From NCBI RefSeq assembly GCF_041749095.1, contig NZ_JBGTCA010000095.1:1-17089 (forward strand): a stretch of 17,089 bases of DNA, given 5' to 3'. Under the pieces are notes generated by a model that saw nothing but the letters and a program-made list of their open reading frames with translations, was not told the DNA's origin and ran no database searches. Within the stretch, counting starts at the first letter, position 1. Each line of letters starts with the position of its first letter. The stretch is from Aquiflexum sp041749095. Its GTDB lineage: Bacteria; Bacteroidota; Bacteroidia; Cytophagales; Cyclobacteriaceae. Below are positions 6,651 to 13,209 of the stretch, piece by piece. A program made the translations under genes and the position numbers.

Positions 6651-6766
6651 AAGAACCAAGAACAAAGAATCAAGAGCCAAGACAAGTCTGCAGGTAGGTT
6701 TAAGAGTGAGATTCAAAAGGGGAGATTTTAAAAAAAAATGAGCCCAGAAACGAAAGGTAAAGATAA

Positions 6767-6851
6767 ATGCCGTAGGCATGACCGAAACTATAGCCCGGTA
6801 ATTTATTGCCGGGAAATAAAGATTTCCACATTCCCCAAGTGCCATAGGCAC
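6767..6851. repeat. REP-like cluster of three GC-rich hairpins
   Basis: ATGCC-GTA-GGCAT (6767-6779) and GTGCC-ATA-GGCAC (6839-6851) are near-identical small palindromes, each followed by GA and an A-rich stretch. Between them CCCGGTAA (6794-6801) pairs with TTGCCGGG (6806-6813) around TTTA, with one G-U in RNA. The layout resembles REP/BIME-type elements; the family name is unknown to me. Confidence 0.65.
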
Positions 6852-6926
6852 GAACAATATAAAATAGACAAATCTTGGATCGAATTGAGAGATTTTGGGT
6901 TTTATAAAAAAACTTCCCAAACTCCT

Positions 6927-7020
6927 CATCATCCCAACATCCTTACCTCCCAACTTCACTACCTCTTAACTTCCCTACCTCCTAACTTCCATACTTCCAT
7001 ACTTCCAAACCTCCCAACCC
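6927..7020. repeat. 8-nt phased array, nWACYTCC, abutting a start codon
   Basis: From 6935 to 7014 ten consecutive 8-nt units follow one register, with AC at unit positions 3-4 and T at position 6 in all ten. A looser unit precedes (6927-6934) and a partial unit, CAACCC, fills 7015-7020. The TTG start codon of the next gene follows at once. Confidence 0.8.
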
Positions 7021-8025
7021 TTGAAAGCAATAACCCTCAACCTCCAATTACCTGATAAAATTGAAATCAGCGACATAGAACTTTCTGAAATTAGTTCAAA
7101 TGAAGTGCTTGTACGGGTAAAGGCAGCGGCATTGAACCATAGGGATGAATGGTGCAGGCAGGGTTTGTATCCCAATCTGAAGAATGGAGTGGTATTGGGT
7201 TCAGATGGTGCAGGCATCATCACAGAGGTCAGTGCAGAGGTGGATCCATCCTGGATTGGGAAGGAAGTCATCATCAATCCTGCCATGAATTGGGGTGTTG
7301 ACCAAAGGGTGCAATCCAAAGATTTTAAAATATTGGGAATGCCGGATAATGGTATCTTGGCTGAATATGTAAAAGTACCCGCAGATAGAGTTCATCTTAA
7401 GCCAAGCCATCTGAACTGGGCTGAATCCGCAGCTTTACCTTTGGGAGGATTGACGGCCTACAGGGCTGTTTGTGTGCAGGGGCAGATAAATGAAGGGGAT
7501 AAGATTTTGGTAACCGGTTTTGGTGGGGGAGTGGCCCAATTCGCAGTTCAGTTTGCATTGGCGAATGGTGCTGAGGTTTACGTGAGCAGTAGCAGAACTG
7601 AGAAAATCGAAAAAGCAAAGGAATTAGGTGTACAAAATGGATTTGACTACACAGACGAAAATTGGCCTGATAAGGCATTGGAAGAGACCGCAGGTTTTGA
7701 CCTGATCATTGATAGTGCCATGGGTGATACGCTTGACAATTTGATAAAGGTGATCAAGCCGGGAGGTAGAATTGTTTTTTATGGCGCAACCAAGGGCAAT
7801 CCAAAAGGATTTCAGGCAAGGAAGGTATTTTGGAATCAGATCCAATTGATCGGAAGTACCATGGGAAGTGATCTTGATTTTGAGCGGATGTTGGAACTGG
7901 TAAAGGAAAAAAAGATTGTTCCGGTCATTGACCGGGTATTTGAATTGGAAGATACTGTCCAAGCCTTTGACCGGATGAAAGAAGGATTGCAGACCGGGAA
8001 GATTGTGGTGCAGATTGAGAAATGA
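7021..8025 (+). CDS. MDR-superfamily NAD(P)H-dependent oxidoreductase without zinc sites
   Basis: This 334-residue protein belongs to the medium-chain dehydrogenase/reductase superfamily, close to proteins annotated as zinc-binding dehydrogenase or quinone reductase. An N-terminal GroES-like domain (1-130) has AAALNHRDEWCRQGLYP (35-51) and VLGSDGAG (58-65). A Rossmann domain has the dinucleotide motif VTGFGGGVAQFAVQFA (164-179). The cysteine cluster of the structural zinc lobe is absent where NPAMNWGVDQRVQ stands (87-98), and the Cys/His catalytic zinc ligands are not evident, so it is probably a zinc-independent reductase using NADPH. The start is TTG; MKAITL is a typical MDR beginning and no nearby in-frame ATG gives it. 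An 8-nt repeat array ends directly before this codon. The substrate is not known. Confidence 0.88.
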   Translation: MKAITLNLQLPDKIEISDIELSEISSNEVLVRVKAAALNHRDEWCRQGLYPNLKNGVVLGSDGAGIITEVSAEVDPSWIGKEVIINPAMNWGVDQRVQSKDFKILGMPDNGILAEYVKVPADRVHLKPSHLNWAESAALPLGGLTAYRAVCVQGQINEGDKILVTGFGGGVAQFAVQFALANGAEVYVSSSRTEKIEKAKELGVQNGFDYTDENWPDKALEETAGFDLIIDSAMGDTLDNLIKVIKPGGRIVFYGATKGNPKGFQARKVFWNQIQLIGSTMGSDLDFERMLELVKEKKIVPVIDRVFELEDTVQAFDRMKEGLQTGKIVVQIEK

Positions 8026-8040
8026 TGTAATCTTTGCCAT

Positions 8041-8060
8041 TGTGAGTACCTCCACTCACA
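8041..8060. terminator. Possible terminator hairpin after the MDR gene
   Basis: TGTGAGT (8041-8047) pairs perfectly with ACTCACA (8054-8060) around six bases, 16 bp after the stop. There is no T-run behind it on the plus strand, so termination is uncertain. Confidence 0.3.
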
Positions 8061-8106
8061 TTAAGCTCTCTCTGAAAAAGTAAGTTTTACTAAAATTTCA
8101 GGCATT

Positions 8107-8235
8107 AGACCTCTCTCCCGTACTACTGTCGGGATCGAGGTGACAAGGATAAGCTTTTGCTGGTCTTGAATGTGGTATTTTGGTACAATTGTGAGGTTGG
8201 CCTTTCCTTGTCATTTCGACCGTAGGGAGAAATCT
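8107..8235. repeat. Inverted half-element pair, order R-L
   Basis: The R half (8107-8148) runs from AGACCTCTC to GTGACAAGG and carries a TCCCG...CGGGA palindrome (8116-8134) in its centre. After 37 bp comes CAATTGTG (8186-8193) and the L half (8206-8235), CCTTGTCATTTCGA to AGAAATCT. The R-to-leader distance (38 bp) is almost the same as in the cluster at 2713-2928 (39 bp). Confidence 0.7.
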
Positions 8236-8391
8236 GTTCTGCCCTGAAGGTTAAAAATAAGTGTCACTCACAACTTAGTGTCTCTGCACTTCATATGAAA
8301 AAACCATAATTTGAAAACAGATCATCATGCTAAACCCGAATTTAAAGCGGGAAATCTTATATCAAAACAGGTTATATATCAATTGATGCCC

Positions 8392-8436
8392 TCTTCGGTC
8401 TTCCGACTTCCGTCTTCCCTACCTACGGCAGGCAGG
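8392..8436. repeat. Short 7-nt array followed by a GC-rich palindrome
   Basis: Four units on a 7-nt period (8392, 8399, 8406, 8413; type WCTTCNS) run into CCTACCTACGGCAGGCAGG (8418-8436), an imperfect palindrome related to that at 2747-2764. Confidence 0.55.
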
Positions 8437-8492
8437 CGTCCCGGAAAACAAAGAAAATAAGGTGTTTAGAAATATTTCTGATAACCCAAATT

Positions 8493-8825
8493 TCAATCCA
8501 GATCATTTTCAAACAGAAAGTTCTGATAACTGTTTTTCAATTCTTTGAGGGTTTTTTCATCATTTTGGACTTCTGCTAACCTGATTCCATTTTCATAAAT
8601 CTCCTTGGCTTTTTCAATTTCTCCCAAATCATTAAAAAATGCTGCTGCATGAAAATAGGTGGGAAGGTAAACCAAATGTTCAGTCAAGAGTTTATCAAAG
8701 TAAGCTGCCGCATTTTCAGGATCACTGTTTTGATTTTCTAAAGCCAGGGCGTACCAATTAAAAGGATTTTCCGGTTCCTGTTCTGCAAAGACTTTAAGCA
8801 TTTCGATGCGGGACAATTTGCTCAT
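8493..8825 (-). CDS. Small tetratricopeptide-repeat protein
   Basis: The 110-residue protein reads as paired amphipathic helices of the TPR type: NPFNWYALALENQNSDPENAA (about 20-40), LPTYFHAAAFFNDLGEIEKA (about 54-73) and a further helix with YENGIRLAEVQND (about 76-88). The spacing of W/Y, A and G residues fits two to three TPR motifs. No signal peptide or membrane segment is seen, so it is probably a cytosolic binding or scaffold protein; no partner can be named. It is divergent from etfB with a 72-bp gap, so the two may share a control region. The ATG at 8823-8825 is the only sensible start. Confidence 0.75.
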   Translation of the reverse strand: MSKLSRIEMLKVFAEQEPENPFNWYALALENQNSDPENAAAYFDKLLTEHLVYLPTYFHAAAFFNDLGEIEKAKEIYENGIRLAEVQNDEKTLKELKNSYQNFLFENDLD

Positions 8826-8897
8826 GAATTCTTTTTTTAATTATGGCCTTATGACTAAATTCACGCAACTTAAAAAAAAATAACCTAAATATATATA

Positions 8898-9635
8898 ATG
8901 AAGATTCTAGTTTGTATTACTCATGTTCCGGATACCACATCCAAAATCCAGTTTACTGACAACAATACCAAGTTTGACAAAAATGGGGTTCAGTTTATCA
9001 TTGGCCCCTATGATGACTATGCGTTGGCAAGGGCGGTTGAACTGAAAGACCAACTTGGTGCCAGTCTTACAGTGCTGAATGTCGGAGAGGCCGAAACGGA
9101 ACCAACTTTGAGAAAAGCTTTGGCAATAGGGGCAGATGATGCCATCCGGGTAAATGCTTTTCCAAAGGACTCACTTTTTGTGGCCAATCAAATTGCATCT
9201 ATCGCAAAAGAAAACGGATACGACCTGATCATGATGGGAAGAGAGTCAATTGACTTCAATGGAGGAATGGTGCACGGAATGGTGGGTGAGCTATTGGGAA
9301 TGCCTTCTATTTCCCCGGTCATGAAATTGGAAGTTGAGGGAGATACAGTGAAAATGGCGAGAGAAATCGAAGGTGGAAAGGAATACCTTGAGGCTAAATT
9401 ACCTTTGATCGCAGGATGTCAGGAACCTATTGCAGAGTGGAAAATACCGAATATGAGAGGCATTATGTCTGCAAGGACCAAACCATTACAAGTGGTGGAA
9501 GCCAGTGGAGATGGAGCCAATACCGAGGTCACTGCCTATCAATTGCCCCCGGCAAAAGGTTCGGTGAAATTGGTGGACAAAGACAATGTGCCTGAGTTGG
9601 TCAGACTCCTCAAAAATGAAGCAAAAGTGCTTTAA
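8898..9635 (+). CDS. etfB: Electron transfer flavoprotein, beta subunit
   Basis: EtfB pairs with EtfA to form the FAD/AMP-containing carrier that takes electrons from acyl-CoA dehydrogenases (such as the glutaryl-CoA enzyme in this window) and delivers them to ETF:quinone oxidoreductase. The 245-residue protein is of usual length. It begins MKILVCITHVPDT, has GPYDDYALARAVELK (36-50), the nucleotide-binding loop GRESIDFNGGMVHGMVGELL (114-133), and the EtfB signature region IPNMRGIMSARTKPL (183-197). It is first of an apparent three-gene operon; etfA starts 35 bp after its stop. The A/T-rich upstream sequence contains no clear TAnnTTTG. Confidence 0.95.
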   Translation: MKILVCITHVPDTTSKIQFTDNNTKFDKNGVQFIIGPYDDYALARAVELKDQLGASLTVLNVGEAETEPTLRKALAIGADDAIRVNAFPKDSLFVANQIASIAKENGYDLIMMGRESIDFNGGMVHGMVGELLGMPSISPVMKLEVEGDTVKMAREIEGGKEYLEAKLPLIAGCQEPIAEWKIPNMRGIMSARTKPLQVVEASGDGANTEVTAYQLPPAKGSVKLVDKDNVPELVRLLKNEAKVL

Positions 9636-9670
9636 TCAATTATAGTTAACCATTTGAAATAAAAGATATT

Positions 9671-10639
9671 ATGTCAGTATTAGTATATATAGAACATGCG
9701 GAAGGTTCCGTGAAAAAAACAAGTTTGGAAGCTGTCTCTTATGGCAAAGCCCTTTCAGATAAACTGTCTTTAGGAGATGTGACAGCTGTTGCTTTGGGAT
9801 CAATTTCCGCAGATGAATTGGCAAAAGCCGGTAATGCCGGAGCTTCAAAAGTCATCCATGTCAATGACAGCAAGTTGAATGATGGTATCATTCAGGCACA
9901 TGCAGATGCAGTGGCACAAGTATATAATCAAGTGGATGCCGGAACTTTGGTATTGGCCAAGTCCTCTTTGGGAGATGCAGTAGCGGCAAGACTTGCTGTG
10001 AAATTAAATGCGGCTCTTGTTTCCAATGTAGTGGAATTGCCGGATAATTCATCAGGATATAAAGTCAAAAGGAGTATCTATACAGGGAAAGCATTTGCCG
10101 AAACAATAGTAACTGCCGACCATAAAATACTTGCTGTCAGAAAAAATGCCGTAGATCTTAAAACCGACGGAGATGCAGCTCAGGTTGAAGAGATCACATT
10201 AAATATAGGCGATGCTAATTTTGCCACAAAAATCACTTCCACCGATAAAGCCACAGGAGAGGTATTATTGCCTGAGGCTGACATTGTAGTATCAGGGGGA
10301 AGGGGCATGAAAGGTCCTGAAAATTGGGGCATGATTGAAGACTTGGCCAAAGAACTTGGGGCAGCTACAGGCTGTTCAAAGCCGGTTTCTGATATAGGTT
10401 GGAGACCTCATCATGAGCATGTAGGTCAGACGGGAGTAAAAGTTGCCCCTACTTTGTATATAGCAGTTGGAATTTCGGGTGCTATTCAACATCTTGCGGG
10501 TGTAAATTCATCAAAATTCATTGTTGTAATCAATAAAGACCCTGAAGCACCATTCTTTAAAGCAGCTGATTATGGGATTGTTGGAGATGCATTTGAAATA
10601 TTACCCAAACTAACTGAAGCTATCAAAGCCCAAAAATAA
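9671..10639 (+). CDS. etfA: Electron transfer flavoprotein, alpha subunit
   Basis: EtfA carries most contacts to the redox FAD of the ETF heterodimer. The 322-residue protein has the N-terminal ETF fold (1-185) and the C-terminal FAD domain with VVSGGRGMKGPENW (206-219), VGQTGVKVAP (251-260) and LYIAVGISGAIQHLAG (262-277), the last being the family signature. It lacks extra ferredoxin-like cysteines, so this looks like an ordinary housekeeping ETF; I cannot exclude bifurcation from sequence alone. It lies between etfB and the bifunctional nuclease gene, whose GTG start comes five bases after the etfA stop. Confidence 0.95.
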   Translation: MSVLVYIEHAEGSVKKTSLEAVSYGKALSDKLSLGDVTAVALGSISADELAKAGNAGASKVIHVNDSKLNDGIIQAHADAVAQVYNQVDAGTLVLAKSSLGDAVAARLAVKLNAALVSNVVELPDNSSGYKVKRSIYTGKAFAETIVTADHKILAVRKNAVDLKTDGDAAQVEEITLNIGDANFATKITSTDKATGEVLLPEADIVVSGGRGMKGPENWGMIEDLAKELGAATGCSKPVSDIGWRPHHEHVGQTGVKVAPTLYIAVGISGAIQHLAGVNSSKFIVVINKDPEAPFFKAADYGIVGDAFEILPKLTEAIKAQK

Positions 10640-10644
10640 TTTCT

Positions 10645-11247
10645 GTGGACCATACTATCGAATTAGAAATTCTTGGATTATCATCAAATCATTCCCAATC
10701 AGGGTCATTCACCTTGGTAATGGGAGAGGTGGGGGGTAGTAGGAGACTTCCTATCGTCATTGGCATGTTTGAAGCACAGGCAATTGCCATTGAGATAGAG
10801 AAAATCATCCCCAACCGTCCGATGACCCATGATCTTTTCAAGTCTTTTTCCTCCAATTTTAATTTTTCGATTGACCAAATATTGGTGTCTGACATGAGAG
10901 AAGGAGTGTTTTATGCAAAGATCATTTGTAAAAGTCCCTCCAAAACCGTGGAGATAGATGCCAGGCCTTCTGATGCCATAGCCATAGCAGTCAGGTTTGA
11001 TGCACCTATTTATTGTGTTTCAAAAGTGATGTCAGAAGCTGCCATTGAGTTCAATGAAGAAGAGGAACGGAAAGAACAACAGAAACAGGTCAAACCAAGT
11101 AGGTCGGGCAGTACCCCTTCCCGCAGTTCCGATTCTCTAAAGGATTTCAGTTTGGATAAATTGAACCAAATGCTTGACAAGGCCATCAATAATGAAGATT
11201 ATGAAAGGGCTGCCAGGATACGGGATGAGATAAACAGAAGAAACTGA
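10645..11247 (+). CDS. Bifunctional nuclease family (DUF151/BFN) protein with UVR domain
   Basis: Residues 1-135 match the BFN/DUF151 family: LGLSSNHSQSGSFTLVMGE, RRLPIVIGMFEAQAIAIE (34-51), and VEIDARPSDAIAIAVRFDAPIY. Family members have been described as having nuclease activity, but the role in bacteria is poorly known. A charged and serine-rich linker (about 138-165) leads to a C-terminal UVR motif, LDKLNQMLDKAINNEDYERAARIRDEI (about 170-196), the protein-contact motif of UvrB/UvrC. The start is GTG, five bases after etfA, so translation is probably coupled to it. It is the last gene before the terminator at 11251-11280. The genetic link with ETF may be historical; no functional link is evident. 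Confidence 0.88.
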   Translation: MDHTIELEILGLSSNHSQSGSFTLVMGEVGGSRRLPIVIGMFEAQAIAIEIEKIIPNRPMTHDLFKSFSSNFNFSIDQILVSDMREGVFYAKIICKSPSKTVEIDARPSDAIAIAVRFDAPIYCVSKVMSEAAIEFNEEEERKEQQKQVKPSRSGSTPSRSSDSLKDFSLDKLNQMLDKAINNEDYERAARIRDEINRRN

Positions 11248-11250
11248 TAC

Positions 11251-11280
11251 AAAAGCCCGGTATAAGCCGGGCTTTCTTCT
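11251..11280 (+). terminator. Intrinsic terminator of the etfBA-BFN operon
   Basis: AAAGCCCGG (11252-11260) pairs with CCGGGCTTT (11267-11275) around a six-base loop, and T-rich sequence follows. It starts four bases after the BFN stop codon. Confidence 0.88.
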
Positions 11281-11360
11281 TGGGTGGTGGAAATGGATTT
11301 GATTTTTGGATTACCCGATCAAAAACTATTTAAAAAAAATATAATTAATCTTTATTTTGG

Positions 11361-12644
11361 ATGGATTACTTTAGAGGTCTGATAGGTATACTTGCCCTTC
11401 TTGGAGTGGCCCTGATTTTTTCTTCTGACAGAAAAAGAGTGGATTGGAGATTGGTGGGAATAGGTGTGATACTTCAGACGATATTTGGCTTTTTGATCAC
11501 CAAGGTTGAGTTTGTTGCAAGAATATTTGCTTTTGTTAGTAGGGGGTTTGTCAAATTTCTGAGTTTTTCGGCTGATGGGGCCACTTTTATTTTCGGTGAC
11601 CTGGCCACGGATTCCTTTGGATTTATTTTTGCGTTTCAGGTTTTGCCTACCATAATTTTCTTTTCTACAGTATCTGCCGGATTATATTATTTGGGAGTAC
11701 TACAAAAAGTGGTATTTGTTATCGCTTGGGTAATGGCCCGAACGATGCGGCTTTCGGGGCCTGAAAGTCTATCCGCTGCCGGCAATATATTTTTGGGACA
11801 GACAGAGGCCCCTTTGCTGGTAAGGCCTTTTATTCCCACCATGTCAAGGTCTGAATTGATGTGTCTGATGACAGGTGGTATGGCCACTATTGCCGGAGGT
11901 GTGCTGGCAGGGTATGTGGCATTCCTGGGAGGGGACAGTCTGGCCGAACAAAGCCGGTTTGCGGCTTATCTTCTTGGTGCGAGTATCATGAATGCCCCGG
12001 CAGCCATAGTCATGTCCAAAATCATGATTCCCGAAACGGATAAAGAAATTGTCAATGATAAGCTTGAGGTAAGTGGCGAAAATATGGGTGTAAACCTGAT
12101 TGATGCCATGTCCATTGGAGCTTCGGAAGGTTTAAAACTTGCCTTGAATGTAGGTGGGATGTTGTTGGCCTTTATTGCGGTGATCGCTGCCCTTAACTTT
12201 ATACTTTCAGGTTTGATCGGAGAATATACCGGACTTAATAAACTGGTGGTTTCATCCACTGGCGGACAATTTTCAGGATTTTCACTTGAATATATCCTCG
12301 GTCAGGTTTTTAGGGTATTTGCCTGGATAATTGGAGTGGAATGGAGTGAAACCCTGCAAGTGGGTTCTTTATTGGGCCAAAAGACCGTTATAAATGAGTT
12401 TGTGGCCTATTTGAGTTTGGCGGAAATGAAAGCGGCTGACATGCTGTCAGCCAAATCCATTGTGATATCTACCTATGCTTTATGTGGTTTTTCAAACTTC
12501 AGTTCCATTGCCATTCAGGTTGGTGGAATCGGTAGCATCGCACCCAACCAACAGGGCAATCTTTCCAGACTGGGAATGCGGGCTTTAATGGCAGCAACCT
12601 TAGCCTGTTTGATGACTGCCACTATTGCCGGGGCATTATTCTGA
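11361..12644 (+). CDS. Concentrative nucleoside transporter (CNT/NupC family)
   Basis: This 427-residue inner-membrane protein imports nucleosides by cation symport. Hydrophobic segments cover most of its length. The CNT landmarks are present: GQTEAPLLVRP (146-156), the first substrate-binding hairpin; then SRSELMCLMTGGMATIAGG; INEFVAYLSL near 345; and STYALCGFSNFSSIAIQVGGIG near 370, where Asn and Ser contact the nucleoside in known CNT structures. The ATG is directly preceded by TATTTTGG (11353-11360), close to a -7 element, but a promoter so near the start is uncertain. The gene stands alone after the etf operon terminator and its end overlaps the cyclophilin gene by nine bases. Purine or pyrimidine preference and coupling ion cannot be read here. 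Confidence 0.92.
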   Translation: MDYFRGLIGILALLGVALIFSSDRKRVDWRLVGIGVILQTIFGFLITKVEFVARIFAFVSRGFVKFLSFSADGATFIFGDLATDSFGFIFAFQVLPTIIFFSTVSAGLYYLGVLQKVVFVIAWVMARTMRLSGPESLSAAGNIFLGQTEAPLLVRPFIPTMSRSELMCLMTGGMATIAGGVLAGYVAFLGGDSLAEQSRFAAYLLGASIMNAPAAIVMSKIMIPETDKEIVNDKLEVSGENMGVNLIDAMSIGASEGLKLALNVGGMLLAFIAVIAALNFILSGLIGEYTGLNKLVVSSTGGQFSGFSLEYILGQVFRVFAWIIGVEWSETLQVGSLLGQKTVINEFVAYLSLAEMKAADMLSAKSIVISTYALCGFSNFSSIAIQVGGIGSIAPNQQGNLSRLGMRALMAATLACLMTATIAGALF

Positions 12645-13085
12645 AATTTGGCCTTCCAAAATCACGATTTTTTCAATTTTGTCCCCTTGACGTATAAGGT
12701 CAATGACTTCAAGTCCTTCTACAACCTTACCAAAACAGGTATGTTTTCTGTCCAAGTGGCTGGTATTGTCTCTGCTGTGACAGATAAAGAATTGGGAACC
12801 ACCGGTATTTTTACCTGCATGGGCCATAGAAAGGACACCACGGTCATGATATTGATTATCTCCGTCCAATTCACAATCAATTTTGTAACCTGGTCCACCT
12901 GTACCATTTCCAACAGGACAACCTCCCTGAATAACGAAATTCGGTAATACCCGATGGAAGGTCAGTCCATCATAAAATCCTTTTTTTGAAAGTGTCTTAA
13001 AGTTTTCAACTGCCTTAGGGGCATCATTGTCATAAAACTCTACTTTCATCGTACCTTTTTCGGTGTGTATTTCTGCTTTGCTCAT
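12636..13085 (-). CDS. Cyclophilin-type peptidyl-prolyl cis-trans isomerase
   Basis: Cyclophilins speed up proline isomerisation during protein folding. The 149-residue protein is a single cyclophilin domain without signal peptide, so probably cytosolic. Seen: FHRVLPNFVIQGG (43-55) with the catalytic arginine 45, GSQFFI (96-101), and HLDRKHTCFGKVVEG (110-124). The tryptophan that binds cyclosporin in many eukaryotic members is a histidine (110), as in many bacterial enzymes. It is convergent with the nucleoside transporter and shares nine bases with it. It has its own predicted promoter (13102-13109) and lies downstream of the pckA terminator, so it is likely monocistronic. Confidence 0.93.
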   Translation of the reverse strand: MSKAEIHTEKGTMKVEFYDNDAPKAVENFKTLSKKGFYDGLTFHRVLPNFVIQGGCPVGNGTGGPGYKIDCELDGDNQYHDRGVLSMAHAGKNTGGSQFFICHSRDNTSHLDRKHTCFGKVVEGLEVIDLIRQGDKIEKIVILEGQISE

Positions 13086-13101
13086 AAAATTTAATTTTGT
13101 C

Positions 13102-13109
13102 CAAAAGTA
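13102..13109 (-). promoter_or_regulatory. -7 promoter element (TACTTTTG) of the cyclophilin gene
   Basis: On the minus strand TACTTTTG matches TAnnTTTG exactly, 16 bases before the ATG. TTGG at 13132-13135 lies 22 bases upstream, close to the expected place for the -33 element. Confidence 0.5.
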
Positions 13110-13144
13110 ATAAATCTATTTTGGAGCATCTCCAATTCATGGTA

Positions 13145-13171
13145 ATAAAAAAAGGAGTACCTAAGTACTCC
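13145..13171 (-). terminator. Intrinsic terminator of pckA
   Basis: Read on the minus strand, GGAGTAC and GTACTCC (13165-13171 and 13154-13160) pair perfectly around TTAG and are followed by seven T (13153-13147). It lies about 40 bp after the pckA stop. Confidence 0.85.
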
Positions 13172-13209
13172 CGGTATTTGGGTTTATGTAATTCTAAAGG
13201 ATTAATTGA

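Larger units (their letters stand above)
6522..6682. repeat. 7-nt phased AGAnnnn arrays after dnaB
   Basis: AGA recurs every seven bases at 6522, 6529, 6536, 6543 and 6550; the first one uses the last base of the dnaB stop codon and the last one runs into the terminator stem. A second run sits after the terminator (6590, 6604, 6611, 6618, with AGG at 6597). After a GC-rich palindrome a third run follows (6652, 6659, 6666, 6673, 6680). Words such as AGAACCA, AGAATCA and AGAGCCA recur. Confidence 0.75.
6523..7020. other. Non-coding region between dnaB and the MDR oxidoreductase gene
   Basis: These 498 bp hold, in order, 7-nt arrays with the dnaB terminator, a GC-rich palindrome, an A-run (6730-6738), a three-hairpin cluster (6767-6851), about 60 bp with nothing recognised, and an 8-nt array running up to the TTG start at 7021. 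Open frames across it are made of repeat and are not credible. Confidence 0.65.
8026..8492. other. Non-coding region between the MDR gene and the TPR gene
   Basis: These 467 bp separate convergent genes. They hold a 7-bp hairpin (8041-8060), an R-L half-element pair (8107-8235), about 150 bp with nothing I recognise (8236-8391), a short 7-nt array (8392-8419) and a CCTACC/GGCAGG palindrome (8418-8436). A 19-codon frame at 8328 is not supported by anything else. Confidence 0.55.

Noticed and set aside
6738..7055. 105-codon plus-strand open frame between dnaB and the MDR gene
   Set aside because: It crosses the three-hairpin cluster and the octamer array and overlaps the MDR start in another frame.
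7624..8055. 143-codon minus-strand open frame
   Set aside because: It is antisense to the conserved Rossmann part of the MDR gene, an ordinary shadow frame.
8328..8387. 19-codon frame starting at ATG 8328
   Set aside because: It is too short, has no hydrophobic or other pattern, and no promoter or terminator around it.
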